Made by a program: the position numbers and the translations under genes. Shown here in pieces: positions 38,913 through 54,200 of a stretch of DNA of 64,000 nucleotides (position 1 is the stretch's first letter; each line of letters begins with the position of its first letter). The DNA lies in NCBI RefSeq assembly GCF_004193775.1, contig NC_041009.1, forward strand, positions 44,137,534 through 44,201,533, in the 5' to 3' direction. This DNA is from Glycine soja (Eukaryota > Streptophyta > Magnoliopsida > Fabales > Fabaceae). Under the pieces are notes generated by a model. It did no database searches and was not told the origin of the DNA. It saw only the letters and a program-made list of their open reading frames with translations.

Positions 38913-40695
38913 TTAGGTTGGAACTAGATATTTTCCTTTAAATTATCCTATACACAAATATGAACATAGTTTTTTTACCAAACAAATATAAACATAGTAA
39001 ATATCAACATAAAGAAAATTAAATATTAAAATGAGTTTAATTTTAATAATTTGTCGGTGAAAAGATATATATAATCGTTTATTAGAAATTATTAGTATAA
39101 TTTTTAGTTAATTATTATAGAAATTAATAAACTTATCATCCTCTAGATGCTATTATATAATTATATGATGATGTAAAAAAAAATCTTTTATACTATATAT
39201 TCTAATTAAATTCTATCCAAATATGCTAATAACTGTAAAACCTTATCCATTTGCTGAGATAACGTTTAGAAATGTCAAATTAAGAGTAATTTCATCGAGA
39301 ATGATCATCAATGGCAGGCAAAACAATCAATTATCACAATGGACAATTGTGGCAGCCTCATGATATAAGAGTTAGGGCATATCAACTACTATTATCTGGT
39401 TGTTCTTATCGAATCAATTATCCGTGTTTCCACTACGCCCGTGTGTTATATTCAGATGGACCACATATCTGATGCTTATAGTCAAAATCAATCAAAGAAA
39501 TTAGCACTCAATATGAACCACTAACTCAATAGCGTTTTTTGTGGTATATCTGTGGCATATTTCATAAGTCTTTACGCAATAAGTATGCTTCCCCAAACAT
39601 AAAACTGTAATTAATGGCATCTTGTTCCTGGATCACAGGGTACATATCATTTAACTTTAGTTCACTTCATAAGGATCAAACTCATTTTTTTACAGGATGT
39701 GAGTTTAAATTCTATTATGTAAGAACTTTAATGGACAATTTATAAGTGTTTTTTGACCTTTAAAGCCTGTTTAATCCTTGTGAGTCCCTCAAATTCAATT
39801 TACATAAAATTTATTTCAACCAAAAAAAAAATAACTTTGCAGTAGGAAACAAAAATAATTGGTGAAAATCGAAAACTTTTTTGATACCTAGTGAGAGAAA
39901 AGATAATAAATATTAATAGTGTGTTTTAAATATAATAATGTTAAGATATAGAAGAAAAACTCAAATCATAAGCATGGAGCCACTAAATAAAAGTGAAAGG
40001 TATAATTGTTTTTTTTTACATCGATTATGATCAATATTGAGGGTTTAGCTAGGATGTAGTTAACATAGCAAATCTATTTTATATCTAATGCTATATAAAT
40101 TTAAGAATTTTAGTTTGACAGGTGTCAATTTGTTATAGGTTTAGTTTTTTATTTTTACTGTTCCCTCAATAGTGTAATTCCTTCATTGCCCTTTTTTATT
40201 TTTATTTTTGTTCGATGGGCCTGACATCATAGTTGACATCTCCTCTATATTCATATGCATATGATTCATATAATATTGGTCGCCTTTGTATCCGTAATGA
40301 AGAGAGAATTAATGATCTATAAAGCAAAAATACCATTTCAAACCCACAGTGGAAGAATTTTGTGATTTGCATAAAAAAATTAAGTCGACTGTAATAATTT
40401 ATGGGCTTTAAGAACAGGAGAATCAACATAAGTACTTGACTGTAACAGACAAAATAATTAATAGAACAAAAACTTAAAAGTACAACTAAAAATGACTACT
40501 ACTTTAAAATAATATATTTATTGTCCAATTTTAAATTTTAAATTAATTTATAACATAAACTTAACTCATTACAATAAAAAAAATATCAAGTCCAATTAAA
40601 AGATTAAAAATATTTTGAGAAAATATAATTAACTGTTAAAACTTTTTGAAAATACAGAAAGAGTGGGAGTATTCAAATAGAGAAAATATATTTTA

Positions 40696-40745
40696 TTATA
40701 GTCACGCAATTATTTAAAATTTATAGTCACGCAATTATTTAAAAT
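40696..40745. repeat. 25-bp perfect tandem duplication
   Basis: The unit beginning TTATAGTCACGCAATTATTT occurs twice head to tail (40696-40720 and 40721-40745). Confidence 0.9.
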
Positions 40746-41292
40746 ATTTTATAAAATAGTCTGAGAAATTGATTTTTTTTAACATTTAACTTGCTTTAAA
40801 TTTCAATGTTTTTATAAATTTTAAATGTGAAAAAATAAAAGCATTCAATTATTTTATATTTATACTCTAAAAAAGATGTTAACATGTGTCCTAGGTGGAC
40901 ATTGTTTTATTATAGTATACAGATATATAAAAATATAAATAGATAGTATATAGATATTGAATTCAGAAATATATTATTTTTATTATGGATAAATAAGAAG
41001 GACAAATGAAACATAAAGCATTAGACGAAAAAAATAACACACAAAAAATAAATAAAAAGGATAGATAATGTAAAAAAAGGGGGAAAAAGGAAAGAATAAA
41101 CATTAAAATAAAAATATGAAAAAGAAGAAATAAAGAAAAACTGAGCAGGAAAGAAAATAAAAAAAAATGTTTCTTTCCTATATAGAACAGATAGATGATA
41201 AAAAAAAGGAAATAAAAAACAAAAAGTTATAAAAGAAAAGACAAAATGAGGGAGAAAGTTTTTGGAGGAAAAAAATTTTACCAAAAAATGTT

Positions 41293-41893
41293 CAAGTTAG
41301 GAGTGTTGAAATTCAAACCAATTCAAAATAAAAATAAAAAATTATTTAAAAAACTAAAAATAAACGAAATCAATTATTTTTTTATTTGTTTGGATGATTT
41401 TTTCTTCAAACTCAGGTTTTGTTCAAATTGTGGTTTATGCTTTTGAAACTAAACTAAATCAAACCAAATCTCAACACTTATATTTATATTACTTTAGTTT
41501 TATGTATATATCAGTTAAGTTTCACAATATTTTAGTGTTATGTATATGAAACTTATATAGTGTATACTACTTTCTTTTTCAAACTACTTAATTAAGATAT
41601 ATTTAGTTTAAAATGAATGAAAATTTGACAAATATTTATTATAGAAGATTTAGCATATTAATAAGTTTCATAAATTATTATTAGTTATTATTTTAATGTA
41701 ATTTAATTTAAAAGATAAAAAGAAAGTACATAAATTTAAATAAAATATTTTAGTAAAAATCAAACCATCAAATATTGGTTTGGTTTTGTTTAGATTTAAT
41801 TTTAAATGAAAATCGAATCAAACTAAATTACATATATTTTATAAGTTTAGTTCGGGTGGCTTTTTGAAGAATAACCGAATCAAATTGAGCAGC
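41293..41893. repeat. Dispersed repeat copy 1, inserted in the A-rich array
   Basis: This ~600-bp block has landmarks in the same order as 55290-55830: a TTTATTTGTTTGGATGATTTTT-like stretch, then TTGTGGTTTATG, AATCAAACCAAATC, AACACTTATATT, ATTTAGCATATTAATAA and a closing AACCGAATCAAATTG. AACCGAA-rich ends are widespread in plant MITE-like repeats. Confidence 0.65.
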
Positions 41894-43437
41894 CAACATG
41901 CATAGGACAATTTTTTATTATACTATATAAATTTAGATACTAAAATGAAAAAATGAAAGAGAACACATTAAAAGAAAAAAAGAACACAAAAAAGAAATAA
42001 AAAAGATTGAAAAAATGTTACATAAAAAAAGGAAGAAAAAAAAGAGAAAATACTTTAAAAGAAAAAAAATAAAGAAAATTTGAGTTAGATAAAAAAAATC
42101 TATATAGAATAGATGGATGACAAAAAAAAGGAAAATAGAAAAAACACAAAAATTACAAAAGAAAAGTGAAAGAAAAGACAAAAAGAGAAAAAAGTTTTGG
42201 AGGAAAATTTTTTTTACAAAAAGTGACATGTGTCTAACTAGGACATTGTTTTATTGTACTATATAATATATAAATATAGATAGATGATAAGATGGAAAAA
42301 TATAAGAGAAAACATTAAAAGAAAAAATAACACAAAAAATATAAAAAGGATTGAAAAAATGTTACATAAAAAAGGAAAGAATAAACTTTAATATAAATAA
42401 ATAAATAAATAAATAAAATTTGAGTAAGATAGATAAAAAAAATTCCTATATAGAATAGATGAATGATAAAAAAAAGGAAAATTGAAAAACAATTTTTTTT
42501 ATCAAAAGGTTGCATGTGTCCAAGTAGGACATTGTTTTATTATAGTATATAGATATAGATAGATAAATAAAAAGGAAAAATGAAAGAGAAAACATTAAAA
42601 GAAAAAATAACAAAAAAGAAATAAAAAGGATAGAAAAAAATGTAAAGTAAAAAAAGAAAAAAAGAAAGAAAGAATAAACGTTAAAAAAAAAGTTGAAAGA
42701 AAAGACAAAAGCTGAGAGAAAGTTTTTGGAGGAAAATTTTTTCACCAAAAATGTGTCCAAATAGGATATTGTTTTATTATAGTATACTAATAGAAATACA
42801 AATGTTATTGTGTTGTGTCCACGTTTTCATTACGCTGTTATGCTTTATTGCGCAAATTAATTTAATATGTTTATATAATTTTAATGAAAAAATTATTAAT
42901 ACTAATTATACTATTTATTTCTTGGAAAGTAAAAAGACAGTTATAACAATTTTTAGTTCCTATTTATTATCACATATAATTGTATATTCTAAAATATTCT
43001 TAAGAAAAAAATTATTTTATGTATTTTTTAATTCATCATCAAATGCATAAAAAAGTATGTATCTAATTCCTTAATTAAATTTGATTATCTTAATTAATGA
43101 ACATGATAATATAACACGTTTAAGTTGCTAATGTATCCATGAGATAATAAGTTAGTTTAAATTAACTTTTTACTGAATAAAAGAAAATTTATTTTAAAAT
43201 ATATAAAACAAATACAACAGTCATGAGTGGATGGCTAACAAAAAAAGGATATTCTTGTTCTCAAATTTTCATAATGATTTGTTTGAGTTACTACAATGAC
43301 CCCGAGGTATAAAAAAAGATATACATTGATATATATTAAATTAAATTTGAAGTAGCATATATTTGCAAAACTGCATAACAATGAAAGGTGATTTGGCCGT
43401 GACTAATCCACAATATTGTATAAATCAAATTTAAAAA

Positions 43438-43440
<3 letters not shown>

Positions 43441-43490
<50 letters not shown>
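43441..43490. repeat. (TA)n microsatellite
   Basis: About 24 TA units, within the non-array segment between the last two landmarks of the A-rich array. Confidence 0.95.
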
Positions 43491-43497
<7 letters not shown>

Positions 43498-43899
43498 TTC
43501 TTGCTTTCTTTGCATATTCAAAAAATTTTACACAAACAATATTTACTTCAAATAGTAGTGTAATTTTGTAGATGATCACTTAGGGTTGTTTGTTAATATT
43601 TATTTTCCTTATAAAGACAATGATAAGGTAAACAAAAAATTATGTGATGAATAAAATATGAGATAATAAGAAAAGTAGAAGATAACAATCCTCCTTCACT
43701 GCAAATATAGATAGTAAAAAATATCGTTTTCCTATATAGAGTAGATAGATGATAAAAAAAAGGAAAATAAAAAACAAATAAGTTACAAAAGAAAAGTTGA
43801 AAGAAAAGATGAAAGCAGAGAGGAAGTTTTTGGAGGAAAATTTTTTCACCAAGAGATGTGTCCAAGTAAGATATTGTTTTATCATAGTATATAGAAGAT

Positions 43900-45060
43900 A
43901 TAGATATAGAAGATTGTTTTTTCTTGATAACCGGATAGGTTTAATTCTTCTGTAGTATGCTGTATCAAAAAATAATTATGGAATATGTGATCCAGAATAA
44001 ACAAAGCGGGACATTTTGAGAATCATATGAAAATTTCAAGTGAGAAGGGGGTGCATATTTTTATAGGGTGTGTGAAGAAAAGGCCTCATGTTTGTTGCTT
44101 AGTATTTGTAGTTTATGAATGGCAGAATTGGCACTAAGATTTTTGACCCAAAAGGAATTCATCTTCGTAATTTGGGGAAAGCAAATTGCTTAGGTGAAAC
44201 CCAACTCCAATGTGAGACCAAAAACATTAAAATAAATTCTTAACTGCTAGAAGGGGCAAGTATGATACCCAATAGTTTATTACTTGATCTGTTTCCATAA
44301 AAAGCAATACTCCTATATCAAAGGACCAAAATTGAAACCACCCAACTAATTCCTAGGTCAAAGAGAGGAAAGCGCTACCTAATTTGATCTTTGCTCCTCC
44401 CCAGAATAAATAAATAAAAAATCGTCATAAACAAAACTTTTATATTAAGTGGGGGGCAAGTTTAGGTACTATTCAAATGACCGAGGAAGCCTACAAATCA
44501 AATTTGGAAGAACATTTTCCTTCCGTCTCAAGTTGAATTTAAAAACATTAACTTTCTAATATATCCTTTATCTATCTAACTTATGACTCATTTATTTTTT
44601 CCATACACAATTTTCCCTAAATATTTTCACTAAATATTAATTAAAAGTAGTCTTGGTGAAAAAGCAAATGTTTCATTAATTAAAAATCGCATCTCCATTC
44701 ACATGTAATGGTTTTATCCAAAGTATACTTCACTTTTAAGGGTGTGTTCGGTCCAGAAGACAGAAATAGGAGAAGAAAAATAGAGTAGAGTGTGAGAAAA
44801 ATGTGTCCTATGGAATAAAGTACAAAATTAAGGACATGAACTAATACACGCTTCAGGGTTGAGATTATATCACATTCACAGTGACAGCTTAAGACAGATA
44901 AAGCAGAAATATAACAATCCATTCATAATCATCATATTGAAGAGGAAGCACAATGCCTCCAAAATCCACCGGCAAAAGCTGTATATAATAGCAGATAATA
45001 AAATATGTATCTTATGCCATACATAGCTCTAAGTTAACTAATTCCTACTTATAATGAAGA
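43900..45060. other. Intergenic / 3' flank of SUMO
   Basis: No gene is recognised. Sequence from about 44830 to 45079 is likely to include the SUMO 3' UTR, since that gene runs leftward and stops at 45080. Confidence 0.5.
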
Positions 45061-45079
45061 GCAAAGGTAATCACATCCT

Positions 45080-47075
<1,996 letters not shown>

Positions 47076-47170
47076 CTTCGAACTCTCCGAAAGAACGCTT
47101 CTTCTTCTTCTTTCCTTTCGTCACCGCCGACAAATGCCGTATGAGAAAAATTGTGATTGCGAAAAGGGTC

Positions 47171-47264
47171 TCTTATAGAATAAGGATTTGGACCGTTCTT
47201 ATTCCTTTTTGTGGTGTTTCTCGGCCTATGGATTAATGGGTCCGTTGGGCCTAGTAAGCCCAAT
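47171..47264 (-). promoter_or_regulatory. SUMO core promoter: TATA-like and site II motifs
   Basis: On the minus strand TTCTATAAGA (47171-47180) lies about 100 bp before the ATG and could be the TATA element. TGGGCC (47246-47251) and AAGCCCAAT (47256-47264) sit upstream, the site II-type arrangement common in plant housekeeping genes. The leader between them and the ATG contains AAG/CTT repeats. Confidence 0.5.
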
Positions 47265-47483
47265 GCTTATCTGAATATGATGAGCCTGTGACAGTTACAA
47301 GTTTGAATTTGAATCTAGGGAAGCGTGGCCGAAAGAAAAATGAAGATGTTTTTGAGAAAATATTTATTATTAGTATTTTGCTCATCCATTGCATAGATGA
47401 AGGGGATGTACATAAGTTTTTGTATCATGTAATAATATATGCTTACAATAAAGGGGATATCTATTTTTAATGTATGTAAATTC

Positions 47484-47780
47484 TTGGTTTAAACATATTT
47501 TTTATTTTTTGTAATTTAATTTTTTTTATTTTTGTTTCTGTAATTTTTTGTTCATTTAAATTTTTACAAAATGTGATTATTTTATTGTTTGTTCTTAAAG
47601 TATGTTAGATAAAAAAAAATTGTTTAAAGTGTTATTTAAATAAAGTGTTTTATGGACAAAAATCAAAACAAACATATTTTATAATTTATAATGATTAAAA
47701 TAAATAAAAAATACAGAAACAAAAATGAAAATAAACAAAGTTAAATAACAAGAACCAAAAATGTATTTAAATTTAATTTT
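47484..47780. repeat. Foldback MITE-like repeat
   Basis: The T-rich left half (GGTTTAAACATATTTTT, then TATTTTTGTTTCTGTA) is mirrored by an A-rich right half (TACAGAAACAAAAATGAAAA, then AACCAAAAATGTATTTAAAT). That makes a ~300-bp imperfect hairpin of the type common in legume genomes. Borders are approximate. Confidence 0.5.
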
Positions 47781-48205
47781 TTTACTATATTATCCTTCTA
47801 ACATGTATTGAAAATCACCCCACAATCACAATGATTAATATAAAAAATAACTTTTCAACGATGATAATGATTTACAACTAAATCTAACTCTAAAATAATA
47901 TAAAACAAAAATATAGACAAACAAAACACGGAGTGCGATGCACGAGACAAAATTTTGTAACAGTATAATTTTGTATTTTTATGAAATAATACGTTTTGTA
48001 AATTTATTTGTTTTGTTTTATTATTAAATCATGCTCATAGGATTTCATTCATAATTAAAGAGTTAATAGAAGTAGGAATTAAATAAAAAACATGTTGACT
48101 AGCATAAAATCTAAATTTTCTTGTGAGATAATTGACAGCTTGAGAGGACAGTTTATTGAAATGTTGAAAACCTTCTCTTAACAAACTTCAAGGATGGCTC
48201 CAAAT

Positions 48206-48463
48206 TCATAATTGTTGAAGATTTGAGAATTCATGCAGTCTACAAAATGATTGCAATCTGAGTAGGGCATGATGGAGATTTTGTTTGGATATCCAATTGA
48301 TAGTTGTTTGGAAAGCTATTGTTTCTGCTTCCTGTGGTAGCGGATTGCCTATAAACCAGGTTGTCTTTGCTGATTGGAAATGACCCAGATGATTTCTCTT
48401 ATAACAGTTGTTACTCCAAAGATGTCTGCATCGCTAAATAAAGATGCATCAAAGTTACATTTT
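48206..48463 (-). mobile_element. LINE RNase H domain remnant, frameshifted
   Basis: On the minus strand a frame opens KCNFDASLF...FGVTTVIRE, the start of the plant LINE RNase H (RVT_3) domain. After a one-base frame change near 48378 it continues GHFQSAKTTWFIGNPLPQEA and TIAFQTTINWISKQN, the next blocks of the same domain, and stops at 48206. Reverse transcriptase is missing. It is a dead fragment, distinct from the piece at 30900-31211. Confidence 0.6.
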
Positions 48464-49943
48464 ATCACTGAATACTTTTGTAAGTTGAAAACTCTAAGAT
48501 GATACTTTTAATATCTTAAAGATCTGTGTCAAATTTTGTTAAGAAAGATCAACAAGACTAAGGAGCATCACACTAAATACATTTCCACAACTACTTACTT
48601 ACAAGATAATTAACTTGTAAGTGTATGTTTAGTTTGCAAATGTTTTGACGTGCATTCCAATAAAAATAAAATAAATACAAAAATCATGTTTTATTGATAA
48701 ACATAATTTTACAATGGATTTCCAAACATACTCTAAATCTCCAACTTGAGAGACTTATCATTGGGCCAGAAGCATTAAAACAATTATTTGAGAGACTTTT
48801 CTATTTACACCCTCTATCTGCTAAATGCACCTTCTTCCTATATTTTTTTCCTAAACCACCCTAAGAAATACACTTAACTCAAGTTTTTGTGTGTTGCACG
48901 CAGCCCCAAAACATGGGCTGCCAATTTTTGAGCGAGAAAACTCTTCTTCCATGAGAACTCATCCTCATTAGGGACCCTTAGCATCCTCGCCTTCTACGCC
49001 GCCATGACCATGTGTCGCATTAGTTTCATTACCCTACTCACCCACCCCAACATGAAAACATGTAACTACAACTAGCAAGTTTTTTCTCGATCCCTCCCTC
49101 CCTCTTAATCGCAGTGGCAACCCCTGTGGGTGGTTACCAATAGCCTCCCTGGTGAACCACTATATTGACCTCACTATGGCCTTCGAAAAACACAATCATC
49201 CATCATTTTTTGTAGACACAATTTCAATATGCTTTAAAGAATGTTAAAAAGACACAATTTCGTAGACCAGAGAGGTATTATATGCAAACAAAGAAGAAGA
49301 GAAAGATGAAAAGATTGGGAGTAGGGATGACAAAGTTTACCTAGATCCCACGGGTATGCATAAAAATATTCTCAAATGACCGGGTAGGATAAATGGCTTG
49401 TTGGGGTCTCAGCCCCACACTTGTTATAGATACATATTAATTTTATTAAAATGTAATATGTATATATGTATATAAAATGAAGAATTAAATTATACCGGTG
49501 TAAATGTAACTTTAATAACTATCATTTTATAATTTTAAACTAGATAATATTTTTAAAAAAATTTATCATTAGATTGAAAGTTACTTCACATAGATCACAT
49601 ATGTAAAATTTCATATTAATTTAAAATCATTTAATATCTCTTTTATATAAATTAAAATCAACATAATATAAACATTTTAAAATATATTAAAATATGAATC
49701 ATTCGATTACTTTATAAATATAAAATGCTTCTTGTGATCATGTAATTATTTTATATTTATGTCTTGGGATGCATATAATATAAAGTAACCATTTGTGGGG
49801 AGGTAATTGGTTGAGGGCTCTATTTGGTTCAATTTTTTGTAAATGAGTTGGGTACCTCATTTTTTTTATAGGAAAGGTAATTTATTAGAATAATCCCGTC
49901 TCACAAGCCGCGAACAGGCTATAAATATAAATGTTTACTTTTG

Positions 49944-49947
<4 letters not shown>

Positions 49948-49983
<36 letters not shown>
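49948..49983. repeat. (TA)n microsatellite
   Basis: About 17 TA units within the degenerate element at 49.3-50.3 kb. Confidence 0.9.
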
Positions 49984-49987
<4 letters not shown>

Positions 49988-50999
49988 AAAATTAATTAAA
50001 TATTGTACTAATTTTAACTTAATGACTAGCACATAAATCTTAATTTAGTTCCAACAAAGTAACACATTTTTTTATAGTTCCATTGTTTGAAGTAGGTGAG
50101 GCATCTATAAGTAATATTAATAATTCATTCATTCACCTTGGCTACTAGGATAGCAAGACAAATAGAGTATTTATGCATGGATATATAGATAACTAATAAA
50201 TATGGGAATGAATATTTTTTAAGATGAGACGAGTATTATAATATTTATTCAGATTTTATCTATTGTTATCCATGAGGGATGATGTTTGGGAAGGTGATTT
50301 GATTAAAATAATTTTAAAAAAATGAATAAGTAAACTATTGGGGTGAACATAGCAACTGTATGGACATTTGCTATTGACACTCATGATTACTAACTACACC
50401 CCTCCCTTCTCTTTATATTTTTTTATTGTCTAATATACTCTTTTATTCATTAAAACATAGTTACATGGATTACTCTGTAAAACAACATACATCTATTTCA
50501 TAAAGTAATTTCTGAAATTGTATTAATAATTCTAGAAACTACATTTCAAAACAATATATAAGCATCACGTATGTTACTTTTTTAGATTTTATTTTCATCC
50601 TGTATTTTTTATTATTTAAATCCTAATTTTGAACCTCCGTATTCATTAATTGTAAACCTTGTTGTGACATCGCATTTTCCATAAAAAAAAAAGTGTTGTG
50701 AAAATGTGCATTTTCTTCATGTGGTATTGTGTTTTAACATATGTCCATAGCTGAGTTCATCTATTATATATAGTGTACATGATACTTCATTTTTTTTACA
50801 AAGCTTGTTGACACACCATCAAGTGTCTTCTCATGTTTGGTTCATCGAAAATTTTAAATATAGGTTATCTGTCTTTCAATATTTAGCCTCTCAATATGTA
50901 GCGTCAAAATAAATGTGTCAAACATTAGCGATTAACAACTATTGCAACTCCTTAAGGGAACATTCTATATTTCATATTTTGTTTATTACTCCTATAACC

Positions 51000-51290
51000 A
51001 TATATTTTAATTTTAAAAATTAATTTCAAGAAGTACCTATATTTTGTTAAAACATAGGTCTGGAACAACAAATATCAATTCCAAAAAGTAATTTCAAGAA
51101 ATATATTTTAACAAAATACATATAATTTTGTTAAACTACTTTGATATATGTTGTTTCAAAAAATAGTTTTTGGAACTGTATATTTTATTAAAATATTGTT
51201 CCAAAAATTACTTTTTATAATTGATATATGTTGTTGCGAAAAGTAATTTCCAAAAGTATATTTTAACAAATAAAAAGTATAATTGGCAAT
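51000..51290. repeat. Cluster of short direct and inverted repeats
   Basis: The word AAAAAGTAATTTCAAGAAAT with TATATTTTAACAAA recurs (about 51087 and 51238) and appears inverted (about 51188-51220). Words such as ATATATGTTGTT are also repeated. This looks like a collapsed hairpin element. Confidence 0.45.
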
Positions 51291-54200
51291 AAAAATTATA
51301 GAGAAGGGAAGAGTTGTACAAAAATTGGGGATGCAAATAGCATTGACATTAACTATGTTTGTTCACAAGTTTGTGACTCAAGTTTTGCAAAATTTACCAG
51401 TTAATCATTAAGAAATACACAGAACCCACAACTTGTTGCTTTAGCCCAAACGTGGATTCAAGTTCTAGGAACAATGCAATCAAATGGGCACTAAGTGAGT
51501 GTTTGATAGATTCATCATCAGATCAGCTATTATTCGTAATTCAAGTTTTGAACTTGAATATTTTCTAATTTTTATGTCAAAATCTTAAAAGCTTCGAAAA
51601 TTTGCTTCATATAATTGGATCCATTGTTGAAAACGATAAATCAACCATACACTATTTATCACGTCCAAGTAGAAGCAACGCTATATAACTTCTTAATTCA
51701 TATTTTATACATCTACTTTTTGGGATATTTATGTGAAATTAAACACATTTTAACAATTTAACATAAACTTATTTGTCATGCATGATTTTAAAATGTAAAT
51801 AAGATTAGACTGAGCTCAGTTTGGAGTGGTATGGTGCAAGTTGTATACAATTGGTTGGTAGAATTAAGAATCAAGTTCAAAAAAAATCTGAACAACAATT
51901 TGATGATGTTCTCCATCTCTATGGGCAAAACCAGTACTAAGTGTGCTAGTAAACAACATTTGCAGCACATTTTCTGATTCCAAAACAGCGAGTTGTATTT
52001 GGCTTATTACAATATATATTCTTTTGCCTTTTCTCTTTTTTTGTGAAATGTACTCCTTTTGAATTTGGATGCAAGCCTTTGGTGTTCTTGAGCTTGATGG
52101 AGAGGATGGAAAAGCAAAAGTAGGAAAATATTTAAATGGGATTGTAAGTTATGTGACAGTTTGAGGAACAATTTCTGCCAAGAGAGCTGAGCAAATGAGC
52201 ATGGTCAAAACCTGCACATACAACTTTTACTCATTTTCAGCTTCTGAGACCCTTCTCCTTTATCTTCTTTCTATGCAAAGGTCAACAAGGTACCCACCTC
52301 TCTTCCCTAGCTGACACCAATTCAAACACAAATTATAATAATACTTTCTCAAATATAAGATGCATTCAACTCAGTTTTTAGGATTATAGTGTTTGTCTCA
52401 ACGTATGAGAATTTAAAATATAAGAACAAACATAAATTAACATGTTTTTTTTATTCTAATTATGATAGGAGTGTTATTTTTCTAATGAAGTCAAAAAGAG
52501 ATTAATGGGACAAAACTATACTCATGCTCTATTCACGGAGTGAGAACACGTTTAGTGGACTCAAGGCATTGATCTTATCTAATTTTATTATTAAAATAAC
52601 CCTCAATTAGGTAAAATAGTGGTCAAATGATAGGATATGAATCTTAGGATCGTGTCGAATTCGTAAAGATCAACATGTTATGTCAAGCATATTTTTATTT
52701 CTTACGTATGTTCTTTTTTTGTTGTAATCTTATCATTCTTGCGTCTATTCTTTATGAATGAAGGAATAAAGTTATAGATTAGATGTAAAAAGTAAAAAGT
52801 GAAGAAAAATAATTAGGATAGTTTTTAAAGATTTCATAAGGAAATTGACTAGCTATGACCACAAAAAAGGATTAGTTACTGGACTGATAATATCTGTGTA
52901 TATACAGCAAAAATACATAGTTGCCATATGCTTGATCGGAGAATTAAAAGTAAACTTAGGCATTGTGCTAAATTAATTGTCTAATTCTCATGTTACTCTT
53001 TGTATCAACCGTGAAAAACCAAATATGAGTCTATGTGCATGAAAATTGTTACTCTTAAAAGTTTTTTTAAATAAACATTAAATACGTGGAACTTATTTTT
53101 TAGTAACAAGAAAAATACTCGCACACAATAAAAAACTTAAACATTAACTTATTACAATAAAATATAACATGAAATAATCACACTTTTTTTTTATTTCCTA
53201 AAATCTTTCCTCACGACGCGGTTAAAATAAATTCACAAAAATACACGTAGTTGATTTAGTGATTACTGGCCTTCTAAGTGATAATAGTGAATTATTGAAG
53301 GCCGTGAAAGTATCACGCAGATATGTCCCATGTCCGGTATCTTGAGACTCTACAACAAATTATTATTTCATGAAGTGTAGTTCTGTATTCTTAATTATAT
53401 GATATTCTTTTAATGATTTCTTAGTTATTAAATAAAAAGTATTAAATCATTTTATATATTTTTTTTTTTAAAAAAAAACTATCAAACATATATACTTTTC
53501 ATTTAATACTTTTTTCTATAAAATATTAAAAATATCAACAAAATAAGATTATAGAAAAACATATAATATTAGTGAGATTTTAATTGGTAAACCCAAGGTG
53601 GAGGTATATTTAGATATTAATTATTTGGGTGGTTGGTATGATTTTTGTCTGAGCTGGGGCACCATGCATGTGGTGGAAGGAAAGGTCCTTAGCTAGGTTG
53701 CATAGGCTAGAAGCAGGGAATTTAATTTGGAGGAAGTTCTTTCTCTTTGGAATCGGATTCTCTGGAGGCTATGAGGTTAGTCCAGAAGGTGTTTAGCTAC
53801 ACCCTTATTTATAAAAGGCAATATTACTAATCTTACTATTCCAACTTTAATAATCATAATATTTAAACTTTTATCTAAAGGGGTAGAATCCGTAGAGATT
53901 ACGTTGGGCAAATGTCATGCGTGTGTGTGTGTTAAAGGGTGGGAGTGTTTACATATTAGAGGCGTAATTTAAAAAAAAAAATTATGAAAATTGGTAAAAA
54001 TAAAAAATAAAAAAATGTCACGGGAATATATGTAAGTCGTATTTGAAGAAATCACCCTTTCTTATGTTTTTGTTTAGAAGAGACTCTTTCTTATGTTAAT
54101 CATATTAGTTTAGTAAATAATTGCATTTTCCCTAAAAAAATGTAAATAATTGTATCATTAGAGCATCATCAACTTAGATGTTTCATGAATTATTTAAAAT

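Larger units (their letters stand above)
34780..40880. other. Intergenic, repeat-rich, no gene recognised
   Basis: No coding frame with family resemblance is present. The block 36190-37070 is hairpin-type legume repeat material. 37165-37445 resembles the degenerate GATGGGGCGGGTA-type element seen again near 49.3 kb. 38867-38912 and 40696-40745 are short perfect tandem duplications. A minus-strand frame at 40202-40429 has no recognisable domain. Confidence 0.55.
40881..43895. repeat. Diverged tandem array of an A-rich repeat, possibly Helitron-derived
   Basis: A landmark of the form ATGTGTCCAAGTAGGACATT plus GTTTTATTATAGTATA recurs at about 40884, 41895, 42228, 42513, 42750 and 43856. Between landmarks come A-rich spacers sharing CCTATATAGAATAGAT (about 41178, 42100, 42444, 43728) and TTTTTGGAGGAAAATTTTTT (about 41260, 42195, 42720, 43826). 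Uninterrupted units are about 240-330 bp. Two are lengthened by other DNA: 41293-41893 (another repeat) and about 42790-43680. On the minus strand the landmark begins TCTATATACTATAATAAAAC, which resembles Helitron 5' ends starting with TC. The long A-rich frames in this block are compositional artefacts. Confidence 0.7.

Noticed and set aside
41021..42760. Long Phe/Leu-rich minus-strand open frames (41021-41284, 41933-42229, 42315-42760)
   Set aside because: They are by-products of an A-rich tandem repeat whose complement codes for Phe, Leu and Ser runs. They have no start context, domain or splice structure.
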